This document shows, piece by piece, positions 1-6,040 of a DNA stretch of 6,094 nucleotides (position 1 is the first letter of the stretch; each line of letters opens with the position of its first letter). Where the stretch lies: contig CAZAQS010000284.1 of the NCBI GenBank assembly GCA_964486825.1, positions 1 through 6,094 of the forward strand. The letters run 5' to 3'. Below the pieces are notes generated by a model. It ran no database searches. It saw only the letters and a list, made by a program, of their open reading frames with translations, and was not told the origin of the DNA. Made by a program: the position numbers and the translations under genes. The stretch is from CAZAQS01 sp964486825 (GTDB lineage: Bacteria > Chloroflexota > Anaerolineae > Anaerolineales > UBA4823).

Positions 1-1
1 G

Positions 2-427
2 ATGCAGAAATGGATACCGGGGTCGCACGGCGGCACGTACGGTGGCAACGCCGTGGCTGCCGCGGCGGCCGTGGCGACCATCCAGGCCCTGCGAGACGAG
101 GACATGCCGGGGAATGCCTGGAGGCGTGGCATGCAGCTCATGGAAGGGCTGCGAACATTTCAAGCTGTTTACCCGGTCCTTGGAGACGTGCGCGGCCTGG
201 GGTTGATGGTCGGCTGCGAGTTCAGCAACCCGGATGGCAAGCCGCATAAGGCGGCTGCCAGGCAGGTCGCCCAGCACTGCCTGGAGCGCAAGCTGCTGCT
301 GCTGACCTGCGGCGCCTGGGATAATGTAATCCGCTGGATCCCACCGCTGGTGGTTACAGGGGATCAAATTGATGAAGCGTTGGGTATCTTTGGGGAAGCG
401 CTGACAAGTTTGGTTGTAGAGGAGTAA
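2..427 (+). CDS. Class III PLP-dependent aminotransferase, C-terminal part (5' end outside window)
   Basis: This is the last ~141 codons of a class III (ornithine/GABA-type) aminotransferase. The first visible ATG is internal: the frame is open to the window edge, and the family is normally about 420-460 residues. Visible residues 7-16 hold the GSHGGTYGGN signature, whose Thr usually contacts the PLP phosphate across the dimer interface. It is followed by an Ala-rich helix and by GDVRGLGLMVGCEF (61-74). An IRWIPPL segment (110-116) has the Arg that often binds the substrate carboxylate in this family, and a typical C-terminal helix follows. The catalytic lysine should lie about 30 residues upstream, outside the window. 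Such enzymes transfer an amino group from an omega- or alpha-amine to 2-oxoglutarate or pyruvate, leaving an aldehyde or keto acid. The AOR gene starts 3 bp after the stop, so the two are surely co-transcribed. The substrate cannot be assigned; GABA, beta-alanine, taurine or a diamine are all possible. Confidence 0.93.
   Translation: MQKWIPGSHGGTYGGNAVAAAAAVATIQALRDEDMPGNAWRRGMQLMEGLRTFQAVYPVLGDVRGLGLMVGCEFSNPDGKPHKAAARQVAQHCLERKLLLLTCGAWDNVIRWIPPLVVTGDQIDEALGIFGEALTSLVVEE
419..424 (+). promoter_or_regulatory. Shine-Dalgarno of the AOR gene, inside the upstream gene
   Basis: GAGGAG ends 6 nt before the ATG at 431. It lies in the last sense codons of the aminotransferase gene, directly before its TAA stop. 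Ribosomes finishing the aminotransferase therefore sit over the AOR start, which favours translational coupling and fixes this start codon. Confidence 0.8.
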
Positions 428-430
428 GAC

Positions 431-2158
431 ATGCCGTTGGATCAAAATCAGGCATTCTATCGGGTATGGCGAGTGGATTGCGGGCAAGGGGCTGCCAGGT
501 TCCAGGCAATCCCTGAAGCATGGCAGCAGCTAGGGGGCCGGGGGCTGAGCGCTCGCATCCTATTGGATGAGGTCCCGCCGCTATGCCATCCCTTGGGTCC
601 GAATAATAAGCTGGTCTTCGCGCCGGGTTTGCTGGTCGGGCATATGCTTTCGAGCTGCGACCGGATCTCGGTGGGCGGCAAAAGCCCGCTCACCGGCGGG
701 GTCAAAGAGGCCAACGCGGGCGGCTCGACCGGCTTGCAGATGGCTGCCCTGGGGATCAAGGCTTTGATCCTGGAAGGCGTCGCCCAGAACGGCTCCCTGC
801 AGGTGATGGTGGTTTCGGACGGCAAGGTGCAGTTCGAACAGGCCGGCGACCTGGCCGGGCTGGGCGTTTACGAGTGCGCCCGGCGGTTGCGTGAGCGCTA
901 CGGGGAGAAAGCCGCCATGGCGATGATCGGCCCTGCCGGCGAAATGGGCTTGAACGCGGCCGGCATCCAGAACCTGGACAAAGATGGCGTGCCCTCTCGG
1001 ATCGCAGCGCGCGGCGGGTTGGGAGCGGTGATGGGTCGCAAGGGCTTGAAGGCCATCGTTTTCGACATGAGCGGCTGCGACAAGCCTCCCCTGGTCGACC
1101 CGGCCGGCTTCAAGGCCGCTCAAAAAGCTTTCACCAAAGCGCTCATGGACCAGCCACAGACTGCCAGCTACCGGGATTACGGTACGGCCGCCATGGCGCG
1201 TATGTCGGACGGCTTCGGCGGTATACCTACGCGCAACTTCTCGGCGGGAGTCTTCGAGCAGGTCGAGCAGATCAGCGGCGAGTACCTGCGTGAGCGGCTG
1301 CTGGAGCGCGGCTCGCCCTGTAATACCAGCCACGCCTGCATGGCCGGCTGCACCATCCGCTGCTCCAACGTGTACGGGAGCGCGGCTGGAGAGGAAATCG
1401 TTGCCCCGCTGGAGTACGAGACCATTGGATTGTTGGGTTCTAACCTTGGGATCTCTGATCTGGATGCCATCGCCGCTATGAATTACGAGATCAATGACCT
1501 GGGAATGGATACGATCGAGGTCGGCGGCGCGCTGGGCGTGGCTGCCGAAGCTGGATTGATGTCCTTCGGCGACTCGCAGGCCGCCCTGGAATTGATCGGC
1601 GAAATTCGCCAGGGAACTCCCCTGGGAAGGGTGCTGGGGAACGGCGCAGTCACCACAGGAAAGGTGTTTGGTGTGGAACGGGTGCCGGCCGCCAAAGGAC
1701 AGGCACTATCGGCCTACGAGCCACGCGCCATTAAAGGCACCGGCGTGACCTACGCCACCTCCCCGCAGGGCGGCGACCATACCTGCGGCCTGACCATCCG
1801 CGCCAGGATCAACCACCTGGACCCCAAGGGCCAGGCGGACCTGTCTCGCACGGTTCAGATCAATATGGCCGGGTACGACTCCCTGGGGGCGTGCATCTTC
1901 GCCGGGTTCGGCTTCGCGGCTGCGCCCGAGGCGATGCGCGACCTGCTGAATGCCCGCTACGGCTGGCAGGTCGGTACGGACATCCTGCAAGTATTGGGGA
2001 GAGAATGCCTGTCCACAGAGAGGGAGTTCAACCGCCGGGCTGGCTTTACTGCGGCGCACGACCGCCTGCCGGAGTGGATGACCCGTGAGCGCCTGCCGCC
2101 CCATAACACCACCTTCGACGTCCCTGAAGAGGACCTGGATGGGGTCTTCAACTGGTAG
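431..2158 (+). CDS. Aldehyde:ferredoxin oxidoreductase family protein (W/Mo pterin enzyme)
   Basis: This complete 575-residue AOR-family protein is close to the usual ~580-620. Characterised members oxidise aldehydes to carboxylic acids in the cytoplasm and pass electrons to ferredoxin, using a tungsten or molybdenum bis-pyranopterin and a [4Fe-4S] cluster. The N-terminal domain (~10-215) has GGRGLS (35-40), the GGKSPLTGG segment (82-90) and RGGLGAVMGRKGLKAIV (194-210), all typical pterin-domain signatures. The C-terminal domain has a cysteine group C303, C307, C311 (spacing CX3CX3C) with C488 as the likely fourth cluster ligand. The two DXXGL[DC] pterin motifs appear as NDLGMD (355-360) and DSLGAC (483-488). 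The LEYET segment (328-332) and H450 in GGDHT match the region of the catalytic Glu and His in Pyrococcus AOR. The archaeal enzyme has CX2CX3C, so this belongs to a variant subfamily. No signal peptide is visible. It is the second gene of the operon with the aminotransferase and is followed by a terminator. The substrate is unknown; an aldehyde or semialdehyde from the partner enzyme is an inference. Confidence 0.93.
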   Translation: MPLDQNQAFYRVWRVDCGQGAARFQAIPEAWQQLGGRGLSARILLDEVPPLCHPLGPNNKLVFAPGLLVGHMLSSCDRISVGGKSPLTGGVKEANAGGSTGLQMAALGIKALILEGVAQNGSLQVMVVSDGKVQFEQAGDLAGLGVYECARRLRERYGEKAAMAMIGPAGEMGLNAAGIQNLDKDGVPSRIAARGGLGAVMGRKGLKAIVFDMSGCDKPPLVDPAGFKAAQKAFTKALMDQPQTASYRDYGTAAMARMSDGFGGIPTRNFSAGVFEQVEQISGEYLRERLLERGSPCNTSHACMAGCTIRCSNVYGSAAGEEIVAPLEYETIGLLGSNLGISDLDAIAAMNYEINDLGMDTIEVGGALGVAAEAGLMSFGDSQAALELIGEIRQGTPLGRVLGNGAVTTGKVFGVERVPAAKGQALSAYEPRAIKGTGVTYATSPQGGDHTCGLTIRARINHLDPKGQADLSRTVQINMAGYDSLGACIFAGFGFAAAPEAMRDLLNARYGWQVGTDILQVLGRECLSTEREFNRRAGFTAAHDRLPEWMTRERLPPHNTTFDVPEEDLDGVFNW

Positions 2159-2207
2159 CCCAGGTAGCCTTGAAATGGCGGCCGGCAGAATAAGCTGAAT
2201 ACACGAT

Positions 2208-2241
2208 AACCGGCGGGTGTTTTCCAAGACCCGCCGGTTTT
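2208..2241 (+). terminator. Rho-independent terminator after the AOR gene
   Basis: A perfect 11-bp stem, AACCGGCGGGT (2208-2218) pairing with ACCCGCCGGTT (2229-2239), encloses a 10-nt loop. It runs into TTTT (2238-2241), with more T-rich sequence to about 2259. It lies 50 bp after the AOR stop. The minus-strand gene ending at 2269 converges on it. Read on the minus strand, the hairpin is followed by only two T residues, so it may stop that transcript too, but less convincingly. Confidence 0.85.
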
Positions 2242-2268
2242 CATAGAATTCTTTTATTCTAGCCATAT

Positions 2269-2484
2269 CTATTTACAAGGAGAAACCCCTACGCTCTGCT
2301 GGATCTCACCGGGTTTCCTGACAGCCGTGTTGCGGTTTGAAAACCGGAAGATGTTTTGCAGGATTCCCCTTGCAGAGGCTGAGGCAGATGGACGATTAGC
2401 TTGACGACCATCTTTGCTTGTTGAAACTGAATTCAACAACTCTGCCTGGTAAGCCTTGGTAAATCTTTCCTGTGGGTGATACAT
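2269..2484 (-). CDS. Small basic hypothetical protein, divergent from the regulator
   Basis: This is a 71-codon minus-strand frame, from ATG at 2484-2482 to TAG at 2271-2269. I do not recognise its family. Support for a real gene is an AAAGGA Shine-Dalgarno (plus positions 2494-2499) 9 nt before the ATG, its place in otherwise gene-free DNA, and its stop just before the converging terminator hairpin. The product is basic (11 Lys/Arg against 4 Asp/Glu) and Ser/Asn/Gln-rich, with a Ser-Ala repeat (SASASA, 33-38), a short hydrophobic patch ILQNIF (41-46) and a single Cys next to the C-terminus (residue 70). It has no signal peptide or membrane segment. It is divergent to the large regulator at 2709 and shares its 224-bp upstream region, so it could be a target or partner. 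It could also be a chance frame or an unstructured peptide; homologues with the same start would settle this. Confidence 0.5.
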   Translation of the reverse strand: MYHPQERFTKAYQAELLNSVSTSKDGRQANRPSASASARGILQNIFRFSNRNTAVRKPGEIQQSVGVSPCK

Positions 2485-2493
2485 TTTCTTTAT

Positions 2494-2499
2494 TCCTTT
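2494..2499 (-). promoter_or_regulatory. Ribosome binding site of the small minus-strand gene
   Basis: On the minus strand this reads AAAGGA, with 9 nt to the ATG at 2484-2482. It is a clear purine-rich Shine-Dalgarno and the main sequence evidence that the 71-codon frame is translated. Confidence 0.55.
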
Positions 2500-2503
2500 C
2501 TCC

Positions 2504-2518
2504 GGTTTCCCGGAAACC
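2504..2518. promoter_or_regulatory. 15-bp perfect palindrome, candidate operator or leader hairpin
   Basis: GGTTTCC-C-GGAAACC has two perfect 7-bp arms around one base. It lies 20 bp upstream of the small gene's ATG and 4 bp upstream of its ribosome binding site. It is well placed to act as a repressor operator over the start of that transcript, or as a small hairpin in its leader. The binding protein is unknown. Confidence 0.45.
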
Positions 2519-2588
2519 TCGCTTGTTCTTTCATTTTCGGATCGTCGTGTCTTCTACCAGTTCCTACGGCGATCATTTTCGTGTTTTC

Positions 2589-2606
2589 TTGACATGATTA
2601 TCTCAA
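2589..2606. promoter_or_regulatory. 18-bp imperfect dyad with -35-like hexamers in both directions
   Basis: TTGACATGATTATCTCAA is symmetric at 7 of 9 base pairs (TTGA-N-AT-N-AT-N-AT-N-TCAA). Its left end reads TTGACA on the plus strand, an exact -35 consensus, and its right end reads TTGAGA on the minus strand. Neither has a good -10 at 16-18 bp. It is therefore more likely a protein-binding dyad than a pair of working promoters, though both could be weak promoters. Confidence 0.35.
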
Positions 2607-2633
2607 CTCGCCGTTACGTTGCCGTGAAAGGAA

Positions 2634-2687
2634 GCGTTATTTTTGCGTTAATATGATAATTTTCGTCAACTCCGTGTAAAATAACGC
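2634..2687. repeat. GCGTTA boxes: 11-bp direct repeat plus inverted copy
   Basis: GCGTTA occurs at 2634-2639 and 2645-2650, exactly 11 bp apart. An inverted copy lies at 2682-2687. The outer pair extends to a perfect 10-bp inverted repeat, GCGTTATTTT (2634-2643) with AAAATAACGC (2678-2687), enclosing the -10-like TATGATAAT. A partial box, CGTTA, sits at 2612-2616. SARP/BTAD regulators are known to bind short direct repeats at 11- or 22-bp spacing, so this may be an autoregulatory site for the adjacent BTAD regulator. Confidence 0.45.
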
Positions 2688-2708
2688 AGTGCATTCGTTC
2701 GGTCATCG

Positions 2709-5700
2709 ATGGCGGAGATTTGTGTGCCTCATCTAGAGTTAGCGTTCCTGGGATCTCTTGATATCAAGCTTGATGGGCAACCGGTGGCTATCCCACCCGG
2801 GAAGAGCCTGGCGCTGCTCGCATACCTGGCTGTCACCGGTACTGCCCACACCCGCGACAGCCTGGCGGCTTTGTTTTGGCCAGAATCCGATACCACTCAC
2901 GCCCGCAATTCCCTGCGCTCGAGCTTGTGGAAGCTGAACCAATCCGGATTGGCAGATTGGCTGGAAGCGGACCCATCTCAGATCAGCTTGAGGCCCGGGT
3001 TCAGCCTGGATGTAACAGCCTTCCGCCTGGCAGCTGACCAGGCATTCAAACATGACCACAACCAGGGCAGCAGGTGTCCCGAATGCCTTGATTACCTTTC
3101 CCAGGCCGCCTCCATTTATCAAGGTGATTTCCTGAAAGGTTTTTCGCTCAAGGACAGCCTCGAATTTGACGATTGGCAGGTCTTCCAGGCCGAGGACCTG
3201 AGCCAGAGCCATTCCCAGGTGCTGGAGCGCCTCGTGCAGCAGTTAATCCTGGCCGGCGAGCTAGAGCCGGCTCTCGGGTATGCTCGCAAATGGGCCAATA
3301 TAGACCCCTTGCACGAGCCAGCCCAGCGCGCCTTGATGCGCCTTTACCTCCAGACCGGCAAGCGAGAGATGGCCTTGAAGCGCTACCGGAATCTCAAGCA
3401 ACAGCTACACGAGGAGCTTGGTGTGGAGCCGGAATTAGAGAGCCGCCAGCTCTACCTGGATATCCAAAAGAAGGAATGGAGAGCCGAAACCAGCGGGCCG
3501 ATTGGCGGAAACGGTCACGAGATCGAAACGCGCCCTCTCCATAACCTGCCTGCCCAACTCTCGAGCTTCGTCGGCCGCTCTAAGGAAAGCGCCCAGATCC
3601 TGTCTATCCTTAAGGAGGCGGGACCAGGAGGAGCGCAACGCCTGATCACCCTGACCGGCACCGGTGGGTCGGGAAAGACACGCCTGGCGCTCCAAATTGC
3701 CTCGCAACTGCTGGACTCGTACAGCGGCGTGTGGGTGGTGCAATTGGCCGGTTTGAACGATCCAGAACTGGTCCCGAGGGCCATCGTAGCCAGCCTGGAT
3801 CTTCCAGAACAACCTGGGCGCTCGGTCACCGAAACCCTGATTCACATCCTGCGAGCACGCGTAAGAGTTCTGTTGGTACTCGACAACTGCGAGCACCTGC
3901 TGCCGGCCTGCGCGCGCCTTGCCAACAGGCTGCTGGAGGAATGCCCCCAGTTGCAGATCCTGGCAACCAGCATCCAGGCATTGGGAATTACCGGCGAGGT
4001 GATCTGGCCTGTCGCAGGGCTGTCGCTCCCGCCGACGCTCTACGATTGGGCCGAGTTGCCAAGGCAATCCGAAGCGGTGCAATTGTTTGTGGACCGCACC
4101 CGGCAGGTGAGGCCCGACTTTGAGCTGAACGAGCGAAACGCTCCCGTCATCGCTCAAATCTGCAAAAAAATAGATGGCCTTCCCCTGGCAATCGAACTGG
4201 CAGCGGCCCGGATGCAAATGTTCTCCGTTGAAGACCTTGAAAAGCGCCTGGAAGATCGCTTCCAATTGTTGAGAACCTCCAGCAGTGTGGTTGTCGAACG
4301 CCACCAGACCCTCCAGGCAGTGGTCGAGTGGAGCTATAACCTGCTCAGCCAGGCAGAGCGCAGCCTGTTCAAACAGCTATCCGTCTTTCGGGGCGGCTTC
4401 CGCCTGGAGGCTGCCGAAGCCATTTTCGAAGGAGATAGAAAAGCGCCGGTCTTTGAACTGCTGGCCTCCCTGATCGAGAAATCCATGGTGACTGTAGAGC
4501 CGGACCCCGAGGGCCGCACCCGCTACCAGATCCTGGCAACCTTGCAGCAATACGGGCAGACCCTGTTTGATTCAGATGACGAGCAGCGGAATGTACAGCG
4601 CCGGCACGCTGAATATTACGCCCGGCTGGCGGAGGAGACCGAACCCGAGCTGCACGGTCCAAACCAGCTGGTCTGGCTCGAGCGGCTGGAAGCAGACCTG
4701 GATAACCTGCGTGCGGCATTAGGGTGGAGCGCTGAGAACGATCCACAGCTTGGAATCAGGCTGGCGTCGGCCTTGTGGTGGTTTTGGATCACGCGCGGTT
4801 ACTTCCGCGAGGGTCGAGAGTGGTTCGAGCAGCTGCTCGAGTTAACCAACGGATCGAAAGAAGAAGCATTCCACGCCAGAGCCTATACCCGTTATGTCTG
4901 GATAAATTATTTTTATGGAGATGGAGATACTTTTAGCAGGACAGCCGAGCAGGCTTTGCGACGCACCAGGGAAGCAGGCGCGCCTGAGGACAGGGCTGCT
5001 GCGCTTATGATGGCATCCGCCAGTAAGAATTACACGCCGGAAGCCATGTCTTCCATCCATATGTTGGAGGAGGCCTTATCCATCTATCGGGAGACCGGGG
5101 ACAAATGGGGGACTTCTTATGCGCTGCGCGGCCTGTCAGACTTTACGAATAGCCGCTTGCGTGCTTACCAGCAAGCCAGGTCCTTCGGACTGGAAGCGCT
5201 CTCCATATCCAAGGAATTGGGAGATTTGCGAGGCATCGCCCGGAGTTTGCTGATCCTCGGAAATATCGAAAATAACCTGGGCAACTGGATGTCGGCCGAG
5301 AACTATTATCAAGAGAGCCTTTCCATCGTCCGCCGGTTAAAAGACCGGATCGGGTCGGCCATTCTCCTCTCCAATCTGGGTGATATTGCCAAAGACCAGA
5401 AAGATTACGAGAAAGCCACCCGGCTGCAGGAAGAATGCCTGCAAATCCACCTGGAGATCAACACGGAAGATGAGATATCGGCGACATTGGCCACATTAGC
5501 TGAGCTGGCGCTTATCCAAAAGCAATTCGACAAAGCCTATGATTTGTGCCAGGAAAGCATAAAGATTGCCGATCAAATCAAACGCAAAACCTTTAGAATA
5601 TACCCCCTGACCATCCTTGCGGGCGTCTACCGGGAAAAGGGAGATTACGCGGCTGCAAACGCGGCCTTACAGGAAGCTTTGCAAAGGGCTTATGAAATCT

Positions 5701-5990
5701 CACCCGCCTACGTACTGGTCTCGTGGGCATTGGATGGTTTAGCCCAGTTAGCGCTGGCCCTTGACAAGGCAGAACGGGCAGCCAGCCTCTTTGGGGCAAT
5801 GCAGGCGATCAGGGAAGCGCATAAATTGATCCAGAGCCCGCACGAGCAGGAAAATTGGGAGCGGAACCTGGCCGAGGCCCGTGATAGATTGGAAGAGGAG
5901 GTCTTTACGGCTGCTTTTGAGGCAGGGAAAGGCTTGTATTCTGAAGGCTTGCAGGAGCTCATCGATTACGCCAGCCAGGAAAGCGTTTAA
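2709..5990 (+). CDS. BTAD/NB-ARC/TPR transcriptional regulator (SARP/AfsR-like, STAND ATPase)
   Basis: A 1093-codon one-component regulator. Residues ~8-100 form an OmpR-like winged-helix DNA-binding domain (RDSLAALFWP, NSLRSSLWKLN). Residues ~101-255 form a bacterial transcriptional activator domain ending in the typical GKREMALKRYRNLKQQLHEE segment and LGVEPELES. Residues ~285-500 are an NB-ARC-type ATPase with Walker A GTGGSGKT (317-324), Walker B VLLVLDN (387-393) and GLPLAIELAAARM (490-502). A winged-helix linker (~525-640) and TPR-like helical repeats (~680-1010) follow, then the C-terminal segment (LFGAMQAIREA onward) common in these ATPases. Such STAND proteins are thought to be held inactive until a ligand meets the sensor repeats and nucleotide exchange drives oligomerisation; here the ligand and targets are unknown. 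H115, H117, C123 and C126 form a possible metal site. The longest frame starts at ATG 2709, but GTG 2724 (1088 codons) has the better ribosome binding site. The likely target region is the repeat-rich DNA upstream. Confidence 0.93.
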   Translation: MAEICVPHLELAFLGSLDIKLDGQPVAIPPGKSLALLAYLAVTGTAHTRDSLAALFWPESDTTHARNSLRSSLWKLNQSGLADWLEADPSQISLRPGFSLDVTAFRLAADQAFKHDHNQGSRCPECLDYLSQAASIYQGDFLKGFSLKDSLEFDDWQVFQAEDLSQSHSQVLERLVQQLILAGELEPALGYARKWANIDPLHEPAQRALMRLYLQTGKREMALKRYRNLKQQLHEELGVEPELESRQLYLDIQKKEWRAETSGPIGGNGHEIETRPLHNLPAQLSSFVGRSKESAQILSILKEAGPGGAQRLITLTGTGGSGKTRLALQIASQLLDSYSGVWVVQLAGLNDPELVPRAIVASLDLPEQPGRSVTETLIHILRARVRVLLVLDNCEHLLPACARLANRLLEECPQLQILATSIQALGITGEVIWPVAGLSLPPTLYDWAELPRQSEAVQLFVDRTRQVRPDFELNERNAPVIAQICKKIDGLPLAIELAAARMQMFSVEDLEKRLEDRFQLLRTSSSVVVERHQTLQAVVEWSYNLLSQAERSLFKQLSVFRGGFRLEAAEAIFEGDRKAPVFELLASLIEKSMVTVEPDPEGRTRYQILATLQQYGQTLFDSDDEQRNVQRRHAEYYARLAEETEPELHGPNQLVWLERLEADLDNLRAALGWSAENDPQLGIRLASALWWFWITRGYFREGREWFEQLLELTNGSKEEAFHARAYTRYVWINYFYGDGDTFSRTAEQALRRTREAGAPEDRAAALMMASASKNYTPEAMSSIHMLEEALSIYRETGDKWGTSYALRGLSDFTNSRLRAYQQARSFGLEALSISKELGDLRGIARSLLILGNIENNLGNWMSAENYYQESLSIVRRLKDRIGSAILLSNLGDIAKDQKDYEKATRLQEECLQIHLEINTEDEISATLATLAELALIQKQFDKAYDLCQESIKIADQIKRKTFRIYPLTILAGVYREKGDYAAANAALQEALQRAYEISPAYVLVSWALDGLAQLALALDKAERAASLFGAMQAIREAHKLIQSPHEQENWERNLAEARDRLEEEVFTAAFEAGKGLYSEGLQELIDYASQESV
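2714..2717 (+). promoter_or_regulatory. Possible Shine-Dalgarno deciding a GTG start at 2724
   Basis: GGAG lies 6 nt before the in-frame GTG at 2724-2726. No ribosome binding site precedes the ATG at 2709. Starting at the GTG gives a protein beginning MPHLELAFLG, which fits the usual N-terminus of this regulator type, where the first beta strand begins a few residues in. Confidence 0.5.
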
Positions 5991-5998
5991 CCTTTGGA

Positions 5999-6027
5999 TT
6001 GCCCCTTTGCTGCTGGTTTGGTATAAT
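5999..6027 (+). promoter_or_regulatory. Promoter of the tRNA-Leu gene
   Basis: A perfect -10 hexamer TATAAT (6022-6027) lies 17 bp after TTGCCC (5999-6004), a 4-of-6 match to TTGACA. Transcription would start near 6034, giving a tRNA leader of about 7 nt. The promoter begins 8 bp after the regulator's stop codon, with no terminator between them. Confidence 0.8.
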
Positions 6028-6040
6028 ACCGTCTGTCCCA

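Larger units (their letters stand above)
2485..2708. promoter_or_regulatory. Divergent intergenic region with clustered short repeats
   Basis: These 224 bp separate the start of the small minus-strand gene from that of the large regulator. GC content is visibly lower than in the flanking genes. No further gene is supported. The region carries a 15-bp palindrome (2504-2518), an 18-bp dyad (2589-2606), CGTTA/GCGTTA boxes (2612, 2634, 2645 and inverted 2687-2682) and three ATTTTCG heptamers (2533, 2575, 2659). For the regulator, the best -10-like sequences are TATGAT (2652-2657), the overlapping GATAAT (2655-2660) and TAAAAT (2677-2682). None has a good -35 at normal spacing, as expected for an activator-dependent promoter. 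For the small gene I find no convincing sigma70-type pair. Confidence 0.5.

Noticed and set aside
2..427. Complete small gene starting at the ATG at position 2
   Set aside because: The sequence begins in the middle of the aminotransferase fold, just before the GSHGGTYGGN motif, and is about a third of the family length. The ATG is an internal Met codon.
581..1333. Long minus-strand open frame (250 codons) inside the AOR gene
   Set aside because: It lies wholly opposite a confidently identified gene, has no recognisable domain, and reflects the GC-rich third codon positions of the real frame.
1706..2266. Minus-strand open frame (186 codons) covering the AOR 3' end and the terminator
   Set aside because: It overlaps a strong plus-strand gene and runs through the terminator hairpin. 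Its product resembles no known family and has a shadow-like, Arg/Gly/Ala/Val-rich composition.
2589..2606. FNR or CRP binding site
   Set aside because: FNR sites are TTGAT-N4-ATCAA and CRP sites are TGTGA-N6-TCACA. Here the TTGA/TCAA halves are 10 bp apart, so the geometry is wrong for both.
2589..2617. Standard sigma70 promoter from the exact TTGACA at 2589-2594
   Set aside because: At 17-bp spacing the -10 would be CGTTAC, which is a poor match, and neighbouring registers are no better.
3435..4304. Minus-strand open frame (289 codons) opposite the NB-ARC region
   Set aside because: It is antisense to the Walker A/B region of a clear gene, its composition is that of a reverse-frame translation, and no domain is recognisable.
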